Shown: positions 45,101 to 55,100 of the stretch, in pieces
Position numbering within the stretch: position 1 is the first letter of the stretch
Layout of the letters: every line of letters starts with the position of its first letter
From: Trichopria drosophilae
Lineage: Eukaryota > Arthropoda > Insecta > Hymenoptera > Diapriidae
Length of the DNA stretch: 64,000 nt
Assembly: GCA_030407085.1 (NCBI GenBank)
Contig: CM059587.1
Span: forward strand, 19,751,001-19,815,000
Direction of reading: 5' to 3'
Notes under the pieces: generated by a model
What the model was told of the DNA's origin: nothing
The model's input: the letters and a program-made list of their open reading frames with translations, nothing else
Database searches by the model: none
Translations under genes and position numbers: made by a program

Positions 45101-48100
45101 TGACCTCCTTAGATCGACAGTGGGCGGAGACTTCTTCCCTCTCCCGCCCCGTCCATTATATTACCGACGAACACGAACGCACCCATGCCGGACTCGGACG
45201 ATTGCACCTCACCCGTCAAATCGAACGACATAACCTCCGCATTTGTTGTTGTTAAGTTTTAGTCTTCTACTTGACTTCTATATGTATGGCAAGGAGGCTG
45301 GAAATTAATGCTAGGAAAACAGAAGGTTAGAAGGTTAGCTGTCGTAAAAACAAATGAGCCAATCACGCTTACGTGACGTCATAGTGGGCGAGGTTAAAAA
45401 AATGTCAAACTAGCGAGGTCAGAGAGAGAGCGTCTGGCACCGATCATGTCGAACAAGAGAGGTTGTACTGTACCATGCTGTAATATATATCGATAGTTTG
45501 TTTGTGGTTGTAAATATTGCATGATATATCAATATAAATACCGTATGACGCGATGTAAATATGCTGTTGGCTTAACAAAATTGCATGATTTGACGACACA
45601 ATTACAGCAGGATGTGCTAATACAGTGTCCCCCTCCCTCAATATTTGCCTTCCCAGCACACGAAAATTTATTGAAGATCCATTGAAATTCATTTACTGCA
45701 ACACTTCTGAATTCGTTTCCTTAGCTTTTGCAATTAATTTCAATGAGAAAATGTGTTTCAATGATTTTGAATGATTAACAGCTCATAAAAAGTTGTTCGA
45801 TTTCATGATTTTGAATGGGAAAATAGTAGAATGAAGAAATGATTTCGTTGAATGAATTTCAATTGAAAAATGCGGATAGAACAAATGTACGTTCAATGGA
45901 AAAATAGTTATATTTGCCGCGAATGAATTTGAGTGGATAGTTAATTATTACAGGACAACAAATTTAATGATTTTGAATCGAAAAAATATAGATGAAAATG
46001 CAACTGATATGAATGAAATCGAATCGGTTATTATCAATAGCAAGGTTGGGAGGTAAATGATTTTGAATGTAAATAAAATATTTAAATGAAACAATCGTTC
46101 AAAAAATAATAAAAAGTTGATTCTTTAGTAATTTTTTAACCCTTTCCGTCACAGTGTGCCGCCCAGCGTGCCACCTTTTCTTCGTTAGTTTTTTCATATT
46201 TAAAAATCAGTCTCTCTTTTTTTTTAAGTCGTGATTCATTTTCTACATGGCTAAGGCATTTATTTATTAAATGCAAGACATCGCACATATTAAAATACTA
46301 TAGTTAATTAGTTATAAAGAAAAATATACCAAAAAATAAGTAGTTTTTGAAAAAAAAGCGTTTATGAAAAATAATTCCATACAAACATAAACGGATAACT
46401 TGTTATTTATACGTTTTTGAGGTCGCTGAATACGATTCTGATGTCGGTTATCAAAAATTAAAAATAGCGGATCCAATATGACGGACAAAAATTTGAAAAT
46501 TGACGGAATTCGCTTGAAAAAAGTTGCTCGCGGGGGTTTCGTGATCGCTAAATACGAATCTGATGTCAGTTTTCAAAAATTCAAAATGGCGGATCCAATA
46601 TGGCGGATAAAAATCCGCTGTACTGAAAATAAGGATTAATTTTTATAATAAAATATTTTTTAAAAATACAAGAAATACATACTACAAAATACAAAAAATA
46701 CAAACAAAAATAAAAAAAAATAAAAAAAAAATAAAAAAAAATGAAAAAAAAAAAAAAAAAATAAAAAACAAAAAAATGAAAAAAAAATAAAAAAAAATGA
46801 AATAAAAAACAAAAAAATGAAAAAAAAATACAAAAAAATAAAAAAACAAAAAAAAATACAAACAAAAATTTAAAAAAAGTATCAAGAAAAATAAACGGAT
46901 TCTCAATTATCATGTCTGCCATATTGGATAAGCTACTAAAATTTCAGAAACTGACATCAGATTCGTATTCACCGACTCTGAATATCTCCGAGTAACTTTT
47001 TTCAAGCGAATTCCGTTAATTTTCGATTTTTTATCCGCCATATTAGATCCCCTATTTTGAATTTTTGAAAACTAACATCAAATTCGTATTTAGCGATCCC
47101 GAAAACCCCCGAGTAACTTTTTTCAAGCTAATTCAGTGAAAAGAAAAATGCGTGACTGAAAGGGTTAAGAGAAATTCAAAGATAGTATAATAAAAATTGT
47201 AAAAAAATCTTTTGACACAAAACAATTTTTCCTAGAAAAGAAGTGGAATTTTTTAAAATCCATGCGTAAGTATTTCGGAAATACGTTTTTCTGTTCGCCA
47301 AACTTTGTTGAATGTTTAAATTAATTTAGCGAATTTCAATGGGTTAAAGAAATTCGTTCTTGAGTAACTTTTTGACGCGTAAGTCAGTGGTGTTGGAATA
47401 AATGTAAAAAATTTGTTTTTAAATTTAATTTCTTTAAATCCATCCGTAATTTAAAAAAATATGTGTTTTTATGTTCACCCAAATTTTTGAAATTTTTAAA
47501 TCAATTTAGAAGAAAGTAGGAATGAAAAAATCGAAATTAAAAATTACTAAATCGAATTTTCAAAATTTGAGTTTGATAAAGGCAATTCTAACAATTTTTT
47601 ATGCTCTCTTAAAAAATATCGAAGAAATTTGTCGAGAATTGACCGAGAATTTTCTGCAATATCGAAAAATCATGTATTGCAGAAAATTCTCAGCCAATTC
47701 TCTTTAATTGTTTTTGATTCTTTTTAGAAGATAGTAATCAATGGTTAAAATTGTCTTTATGAAGGGAGAATTAAAAAAAAATGAGTCAAAACTTTTTAAT
47801 TTACATTTTTTAGCTTTGATTACTATAGGACCCCCTTAAGATAGTCTAATCTACTCTAAAAGATTTTAGTTAATAAATATAAATTATTCCAACTTTTTCA
47901 GGTATTCTGCCAGATTTACACCTTGAAAAAAACCACGGCACTAGAAAATTACTACAATTTAAATGTCAGCAATAATATTTCCTTCGGATGTGACAAGATG
48001 TACCATAATGTAATAATAAATAATTAGAAAAATTAATATATAAAATGTACAACTCTTTATTAATACAAAATCATTAAAAAATGCGATAGGCAATGAAATT

Positions 48101-51100
48101 GAGTGAATTTCAATAATATAATAAGCACGCACTGAAATCAATGATTTTGAAACAATAGAAAATCATTGGTTACAGCTCTGTTCAATAGATTTCTATTGAT
48201 ATTTAATGCTTAAGAAAACAAATTCAAATTTATTGAGATTCATTCAAACTCGCTCAATGAATTTCAATGAATTTTCGTTTGCTGGGTTGTCCGTCTTGTC
48301 TGTCCTTTTTCAAACGCCCCCAATATTTGCCTAGTGAGGGGAAGAAATTCTCCTCCATATGCGCGCCAAAACTTCTTCTTGTACATCACGCATACGTGAT
48401 GTCGCCACAGAATTACCGCTCCGTGAGAAGTGGTGGGGAACAGCAATCAAGAGGTAAGGGTAAGGCAAATATTGGGAGGGACACACTGGCAATTATTAGA
48501 GGTTAGCAAATATTGGAAAGGCAAATATTGGGAGGACTACTGTATGCTATATTCTAAACAACTCGTGGTAATCCTGCATATATCTTCAATTATGTTGATA
48601 CGACAAATGCAATGTTCATATGCTGATTGTATTAATAACAGATATTTATATAAAAATAACAAAATAATTATTTTATTTCTCTTATAATTGACTAATAAAA
48701 GGATAAAAATAAACTTTACCAGTTTGAACGTCTTTTGGTGACAATGTTTTTAAAAGATGAGCGTGAAGTTTGTAGTCCTGATCATTCTTTAGGCAGTGCC
48801 AAGCACACGAGAACTCAAATGCCGTTTCAATTTTGTCATACTGCTGCACGTTTAAAAATAATTTAAAATAACCTCTAAGCTAACTCGAATTAAATCGTAC
48901 AGTATTTACCATTTCGAAAATAGTTTCTTGTTTTTTCTTCAACATCTCGTTGTCTCCAGATGCATTTACATCACAACTTAAGAAATTTTGCATACTTGCT
49001 TTACCAAATTTCTGTTGAGACAAGGTTTTATTCTTTGTGTTACTTTCATTAACTTGTTGCTTCAGCGACGTACCAATATCGGACTTTGATTTCAAAACGT
49101 TGTTAATTTCATACACATTTTCCTTATTATTTCTTACATTTTTCGATAACTTCGCGGTGGGAGCATCATCTGTCAGTTCTTCTATAATGACGCTTGATTT
49201 CTTTGTTCCAGGTAAATCATACAATTTTTCATTATCTAAAGTAGAAATGAACTTTAGATTACGCAAGGTATCAATGTCATCTGATGACATATTATTCTTA
49301 CTTTTAGAAAATTTATTCCATTTTTGTACATTTAAATCGTCCAAACAATAATCGCTTTTGTAATGAGGCATTGGATTTATGTATTTCGAAGATCCAGCAG
49401 CCCGGTCACATTGACATACTTCGTACTTGTTGCTTCTCTCAGGAACTTTCATCTCTTCGTTATCAGATTTCATACTTTTTTTGTCAACCTCTTCTTCTAT
49501 TTTCATCCTGCAAAAAAGAAGGTTAAATAACAAGACTTTAAAAAGTTGACTTGTAAACAATTGAAACAAGGAAATAAGTAAATCCAATTTACCGAACTTT
49601 CTTTGACTTGCACAAATACCGAAGTTTATCTACGGCAGCTAATGCAGCTTTATTCGAAGGTTCTAATTCCAAAATTGTCTCATAATCGAATAAAGCCTAA
49701 AAAGTGTCGAAAAACGTAAGATTACTTCACTATTTAAGTTGACATGAACCTATAAAATATCTTCTTTCAGATAATTTAAAGTTCCAATTGATCTTCACTT
49801 CTTTTTTATCTTCCATAAAGAAACCAAACATATGACATAATTTCGTATCGATACAGTAAAACAATGGTGAACAATTTGTTCAAGTAATCAAATTATTACT
49901 AAATTGTCATAGTGGAATGAAGAAAATTATATTTATAATGCAGGAGTTAATACAAGGACAACAAAGTGATAATTGCAATTGTGGTAATAATTAACTTTAT
50001 TAAATGTACAAAATTATGCAGTAAAACAAAATACAGGTTATTTTACATACCTGGTTGTTCTTTTGAAGATGCTCCAAAGCCATTGCTCGTCTTAGAAGTG
50101 CTTTTATATTACTTCTGTCAATATTAATAACGGAATTGCAATCGCCGCAAGCTTTTTCATACTGTCCTAATTTTATGTCTGAAATATTCAATTAATGAAA
50201 GTAAATCTACTAATACTAAAAATAACTAAAATATCAGAAGCCCACATGTCATTGCTCGATTATTGTACGCATTGATGTCTTCGTTCATGTTAATACTTGT
50301 AGTGTAGAGTTGAAGCGCTTCTTCGTAATCGCCAGCACGAAAAGCATCATTGCCTTTCTCTTTTTCTTTGGCTGCCATTATTCTTAACTCTGTTCCTGTT
50401 AGCGACACTATAATATTCAAACTTGTATTAAAATATGTGTAATTATTTTGTCTACCCTCAAAATTAGAACCAATGTTTTGAACTCACTGTTCTTAATAAT
50501 AGATTCTTTAGAAATTTTTTGGTTTTTAGACATTTCGTCTTTTTTCTTTTGTTGTGCCTTTTTTGTTTTAAGAATTTCCTTTTCTGTTTCAATATCGATG
50601 CGATTAACTTCAGTATCTGCATCGTACTTATCCCAAGCAGCATAATCGCAGGAAGCTAATCTTTTTTCCGTACTTTTTTCTGTCGATGCTTTCTACAAAT
50701 TTTTAAAATCGAAATGAAATATGCTCCACTTTTATACAAGAAAATTTAAATAATTTCATTTACTTTTGTTTCCTTAATTGTTCTTACTTCGGGACCGTAA
50801 ATTATGTCATTATTTGGTATGGTTTTACCTTCTTCTAAATCTTTTTCCCGAGATATCATTTCCAGCATCCAAGATGCAATATCGCTGTCTATTTCCTTCC
50901 TCAATTCAGGTTCCAGCATGTTCTTTTTTAGAACTGGTTCTGCTTTTCGCAAGATCGTACTATTCGGTTTAAGAATTCCTAAACGATCTTCCGCATATTT
51001 TGTTAAGTCCGGATAATAACCTTCCTCCCCAGACCTTACGTCGAAATGATAATTCAATATTGTATAACTATTAAATTATTTTTAATGAATTTAGTATTGT

Positions 51101-51254
51101 ACCTTAAAATTTTAACGATTTTTTCAAGGTCTTTTGGGTTTTCGCACGCATTGATATATTCGTAGGAAATATTTTCGATAGGTATATCGAATCTTTCCAA
51201 CAATGATCTCTTTCCGTGCTTTGCAACAGAAACAAGTTCTTCTTCTTTGCTCAT
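42197..51254 (-). CDS. SPAG1: SPAG1 ortholog (TPR co-chaperone for dynein arm assembly)
   Basis: SPAG1 is a cytoplasmic HSP70/HSP90 co-chaperone of the R2TP-like pathway that assembles axonemal dynein arms. Ten exons, minus strand: 51254-51103, 51034-50764, 50692-50488, 50407-50246, 50178-50051, 49696-49593, 49507-48910, 48843-48720, 42609-42439 and, less surely, 42249-42197. All junctions are GT-AG and keep phase, giving 655 residues. The N-terminus has the SPAG1 signature FDIPIENISYEYI and RSGEEGYYPDLTKYAED. Exons 4-6 form a three-motif TPR (EKGNDAFRAGDYEEALQLYT; YEKACGDCNSVI; ALFDYETILELEPSNKAAL). Exon 7 is a long polar linker. Exons 8-9 form the RPAP3_C domain (FEFSCAWHCLKND; NKLDSPMLSRILKTF). 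The ATG at 51254 is chosen because it starts the conserved N-terminal block. Intron 8 is 6.1 kb and full of transposons. The 17-codon last exon is the weak point. Confidence 0.85.
42890..43070. repeat. About 65 bp unit repeated three times
   Basis: Variants of CAGCATATTTGCAGCACGTCATGCTACAATTATGTCGTCATATCATGCATTTTT occur in tandem, each copy diverged. Inverted relatives appear near 45490-45610, on the far side of the Kolobok-like and pogo-like insertions, so the two sets may be arms of one interrupted element. Confidence 0.5.
43079..44280 (+). mobile_element. Kolobok-like element, TTAA target site, internally deleted
   Basis: The ends GGTCAGGTTACCATGG and CCATGGTAACCTGGCC are inverted repeats flanked by TTAA on both sides (43075-43078 and 44281-44284). 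TTAA duplication with GG termini fits the Kolobok superfamily. It holds the broken protein remnant at 43224-43708. It lies in SPAG1 intron 8. Confidence 0.65.
43224..43708 (+). pseudogene. Remnant of a transposon-encoded protein (TQNNNESYN motif)
   Basis: The readable parts are DSWCGYQTAVA, PIYEELTDEKVYERYLG, NTQNNNESYNSCVWNIAPK and, after frameshifts near 43520 and 43570, a charged tail (EASKEQRTARGNAKILENDE). A stop interrupts the first frame near 43318. I recognise the TQNNNES(F/Y)N..(I/V)W.I.PK pattern from the C-terminal part of multi-copy arthropod transposon proteins. The surrounding TTAA-flanked element suggests a Kolobok transposase, but the family name rests on context. Confidence 0.55.
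44285..45038. other. No gene recognised
   Basis: A GC-richer stretch at about 44620-44780 (a 109-codon plus frame) has no domain I recognise. The rest is AT-rich intron of SPAG1. Confidence 0.3.
45039..45470. mobile_element. pogo-like MITE, family C, second copy (inverted)
   Basis: The reverse-complement twin of 16141-16574, with CAGTACAACCTCTCTTGTTC at both ends and TGACGTCA at 45374-45381. TA follows the right end; the left flank is TC, so one duplication base pair has changed. In SPAG1 intron 8. Confidence 0.85.
45652..48286. mobile_element. 2.6 kb element with CCCAGCA.ACGAAAATT ends
   Basis: CCCAGCACACGAAAATTTATTG and the right end ...AATTTTCGTTTGCTGGG are inverted repeats, with ATTGAAATTCATT repeats just inside. 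It is inserted in the family D MITE and itself carries the piggyBac-like element at 46140-47164. No transposase is readable. Elements with like ends are at 23010-23143 and 53518-54950. Confidence 0.65.
46140..47164. mobile_element. piggyBac-like non-autonomous element (TTAA site)
   Basis: The ends CCCTTTCCGTCAC and GTGACTGAAAGGG are flanked by TTAA on both sides (46136-46139 and 47165-47168). TTAA with CCC ends is the piggyBac signature. Inside, a unit with CTGATGTCAGTTTTCAAAAA and AAAATGGCGGATCCAATATG is present twice on each side in opposite orientation around an A-rich tract (46680-46870). The long Phe-rich minus-strand frames are that A-rich tract and not genes. Relatives are at 12420 and about 34740. 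Confidence 0.7.
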
Positions 51255-51661
51255 TCTGCAGAGATTTAAGATAAGAAAGTAAATAAACAAGCCTTTTACT
51301 TTCTTAATAATTTCCTGTCAAAATTTTTGATTATCTTCGGTTGCCATGGAAACTTGGCGCTGTAGACCAATAGAATCTTTTGAACCAACGCGCGTGTGCG
51401 CACATCCCTAAAGATTTTTTAGGTTACGTTGCCCTGAACCGTCAGAAATCATCGCAAAAATAATTCTCAAAAACGCAAAACTGTCAAACGTCGAAGAGTA
51501 AATGACATTTTCACTAAATATTCCAAAAAATTGTGCAGTTTTACTTGATGAAACAATCTTTGATGAATTATAAATTACATACAATAAAAAACCTAAATGG
51601 TGTTTTTTTAAACAAATTAATGAAATTGTCAATTTTCTGTAATAGGAAAACGTCACAAACC
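51255..51661. promoter_or_regulatory. Shared upstream region of SPAG1 and Mzt1
   Basis: The two start codons face away from each other across 407 bases. The region contains no transposon that I can see, unlike almost all other non-coding DNA here, and is somewhat GC-richer at 51330-51420. A bidirectional promoter is inferred from geometry. Confidence 0.45.
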
Positions 51662-51904
51662 ATGCCGGAACAGGTACATCACCAGATTAATGCCACTCGC
51701 AAAACTTTTCAAACTCTCTATCGAATTTCTAAATTGTTAAATACCAATTTGGATCCGGCAACGTTGAGTTACTGCATACGACTGTGCGAAAACGGAGTAA
51801 ATCCACAGGCATTGGCAACAGTTGTAAAGGAATTGCAACGAGAAGTCAAAGCATTGAACAATGCACAAACGTATTCCAGCAGCAAGATTGGCGCAAATAA
51901 GTAG
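51662..51904 (+). CDS. Mzt1: Mitotic-spindle organizing protein 1 (MOZART1)
   Basis: An 80-residue protein that binds the N-termini of gamma-tubulin complex proteins and helps recruit gamma-tubulin to centrosomes and spindles. The core matches MOZART1 throughout: ISKLLNTNLDPATLSYCIRL, then CENGVNPQALATVVKEL, followed by a short polar tail. The length equals the usual 75-85 residues. The frame is open upstream, but the ATG at 51662 (context ACCATGC) starts just before the conserved helices and is preferred. It is intronless here. A poly(A) signal AATAAA lies at 51932-51937, and boca ends 198 bases beyond on the other strand. SPAG1 is head-to-head upstream. Confidence 0.93.
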   Translation: MPEQVHHQINATRKTFQTLYRISKLLNTNLDPATLSYCIRLCENGVNPQALATVVKELQREVKALNNAQTYSSSKIGANK

Positions 51905-52102
51905 ATTATTAACTATTTATTTTTTAATTATTTAATAAATACCATGTTATTAGAATTCTAGCATACAAGAAATTTGTTTAGATTTAAAGAAAATAAGTTT
52001 AGGTTTTGATATAAAATTATTTATTATACCTTATATTACAAATAAAAAACAAAATAATTACAAATATGAACAATATTTATTTACTAATTAATGTAAATGG
52101 AA

Positions 52103-55100
52103 TCACAGTTCACTTTTCTGTTTTGGCTTTGTAAATGCTTCCAACTGTTCGGCCTACAATAAAATACAAAAATTATAAAAATCAAACATAATTCAATATT
52201 TTTTAAATTACCTTTTTGGTGTATTTTCCTGGAATAATTTGACCTTCAAGAGTAACGTGAGAAAGCTCAGGTTGTTGGATTAAAAAGTTTTTAGCGTCTA
52301 TAGCTTGCGAACCTTCACGGAACATGAAAATGGACCTTCTCTTTTCAATTGGATATCTAAAAAAATGAATAACATATAATACCACATGTCGCACCTGTTC
52401 TGAATCCTTTAACCTTTAGACTGCCGGGATTTAGAAGAGCATATCGCCCTTAGAAAATTGATATTTAAGGTACCTCATATCAATGATTGATCATACACAA
52501 AGTGTAGATCATGAGGTGCGTCAATATATTGATTCTCCGGCAGGGAGAGGAACTGCTAATGTTAAAAATTTCAAATTTTTAAAAAATGTATTTTTAATAG
52601 TAGAAAACGCTTCTTTCTTTATCAGAACATTATATAAGTTAAATTTGTAGATTTAATTAAATATTTAAAGCATTTTGAAGGGTCGATAGTAAAATTTTAA
52701 GGGTTGTTTTAAAGATATTTCACCCCTTTAGACATCGGATTCAAATTTTATTTATTTTATAGTGCAGATACACTTTTCCGGAGTATTTTTCGATGTTGAA
52801 TCCAAATCTAATTACGAAAATACAATAAATTCAAAAACAACCCCTGAAATAATTAAAAATAAAAAACCACCCCATCAAATATGGTATTCAAGTTTTATTT
52901 GTTTCGCAGTGTAAGTACACATTTTCAGGGTACTTTTCGACGCTGCATTTAAATTTGTTATCTCAATTACAATAAATCCTAAAACAACCCTTATAATGGG
53001 CTAAACATAACATTTAATTATAGTCTGAAGGAAACAAAATAATGACCACTTGCACAATGTAGAAAATACAGATTTAATGGATTTGGGGTAGGTAAAAAGG
53101 GGTGTGGAGGGGTAAATTTATCTTAAATGACTTTAATAAGTGAAAATAATAATAAATTAATATATATTTTAGTCTAAAAATAAACATTAAACAAGTTTTT
53201 ATGATGCGTCCAAATATTGATTTTCCGGCAGTCTAAAGGTTAATAGAATATTTTACCTTTCTGCAATAATGTGATTATTTCTTAAGCTGGTTATCCACAA
53301 ACTCATCACTTTGTCAGCTTTATCATCGTCCACATCGTCATTGCAATCGATGAACATCATAATCCCTTTTCCTTTTTTAGTAAGTTTTAATAGTTTATCT
53401 GGATCAGAAGGATCAATCTATTACAGACAAATTAAAAAATTACTAAAAAATGTTATATAAGAGACAATACGTTAGTGATTTACAAATCTTCAACCACTAA
53501 GAAAAACCAGGCAACTGCCCAGCAATCGGAAATGCATTGAAATGTGTTGAAAATTTGGAATGCATTACAATACATTTGAATGCGCTATTTGATCTTAAAA
53601 GTATTGAAAAGGATTGAAATGTATTAAAAATTTTAATGCATGGCAATATATTTAAATCCAAAAATAATCGCAGTTCATACATTTAATGACAAAGAAAATT
53701 TGCATCGACCGAGAATCGAACCCTGGTCTTCCGCACAACAACTTCGAGCCGTAATCACTCGACCACCTCCTTGCTGTGAAAGATGATGCGAAACTAACAA
53801 ATAGTTGAAACGTGGAGCATTTATGAATAGTGTAGATAAAAATAATCTGCTAAATTTATTACCATATTTTACATTTTTGTAATAATTTGCTTATCGACTT
53901 TTGAAAAGAACGAATGCACGTAGATAGTAGATATTTTTGTTGGTAAAATAAATATTGTAGTTTTTTTTCTAATTTATGCAATATCTTGAAAACGGTACGA
54001 GATACGTGAAGTTTGACGAAATTGACATAAACCAGGGGTACCTTGGTGCGACGATTCGAAGCCACTGTACATGATTCGAGAATTTTCGAAATTTTCGATT
54101 TCTAAAATTATGAAATTTTTGAATTGTGAATCTCAGCTGAATCATCGCACATCATGGCAAAATTTCATCAGATTTCACGCATCTCATACCGTTTACGAGA
54201 TATTGCATAAATTTGAAAATAAGTGTCAGTTAGGTGTCCAATAAGTGTACAAAAATATTTCATTTAAGTGTACAACACTTTTTTGGACACTTGTGTATTG
54301 AACGCTTAAATAAAGTGTACCATTTCCGACAGAGCACTGCTAAATGTAATTGGAAATTGGTTTAAAATGAACATTTCACATTCCAAATTTTGAATGAAAA
54401 GTCATTTGTGGCTTTTATTTTCGAAAATAACTTTTTTGTAATTGAAATGAATAATTACGAAATGAACATAATTTTAATATTTTTTCACTTCAAAGCGGAA
54501 GTTATTTTTTTTTTATAGACTCATTTGTATTAAAATGAAGAATCATTTAGAATTTGTATTCAAATGAATTCACCACACTTTAATTTTTGTATTGATTTAT
54601 TTTAAATTCATTTGGATTAAAGCAGGCATTATTTTGCTCAGTCATGTATTGAAATGGATCCATTAATTCCGATAAATAACTGTTATTATTCATAGATTCG
54701 ATTGTATTAAAAAATTATCATTTCAATCTTCATTTGTATTCAGATGGATTCACGGCTTTTGCCTTTTTCGAGTATTTTTAGTAGTTTCGGCAACAATATT
54801 ATTTATGTATTCATTTGGATTCATATTTTTGTATTAAAATAATAGTGAAGTATTTTTGGATTCGAATGTATTCGAAAATTTCAAATAGCGTATTCAAAAG
54901 CGAAAAATTAATCCAAGTCAATACATTTCAATACAATTTCGATTGCTGGGTGCACTTTTTGAACCAATTTTAATTATTTTTAAAAATTAAAATCACATTG
55001 ACATAGCCTTAATACAAATATAAAACTTTGAATGTGTTTTTCTTGAGTTTTCATAAATCAGAGTTACTTAGTTTCTTCTAATGACCATAGAAATGTCAGA

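Larger units (their letters stand above)
45623..48542. mobile_element. pogo-like MITE, family D, split by a nested insertion
   Basis: The left end CAGTGTCCCCCTCCCTCAAT at 45623 and right end ATTGGGAGGACTACTG at 48542 are inverted, and TA flanks both (45621-45622 and 48543-48544). Repeats of GGCAAATATTGGGAGG lie near the right end. Its own sequence is only about 45623-45651 plus 48287-48542; the rest is the nested element. A CRE-like TACGTGATGTCG lies near 48392. Confidence 0.7.

Noticed and set aside
46581..46922. Phe-rich minus-strand frames of 74-113 codons
   Set aside because: They read an A-rich tract inside a piggyBac-like element.
49037..49351. 104-codon plus-strand frame
   Set aside because: Antisense of SPAG1 exon 7.
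53702..53778. Possible Ser/Leu tRNA gene
   Set aside because: The acceptor and anticodon arms do not pair, and it lies inside a transposable element.
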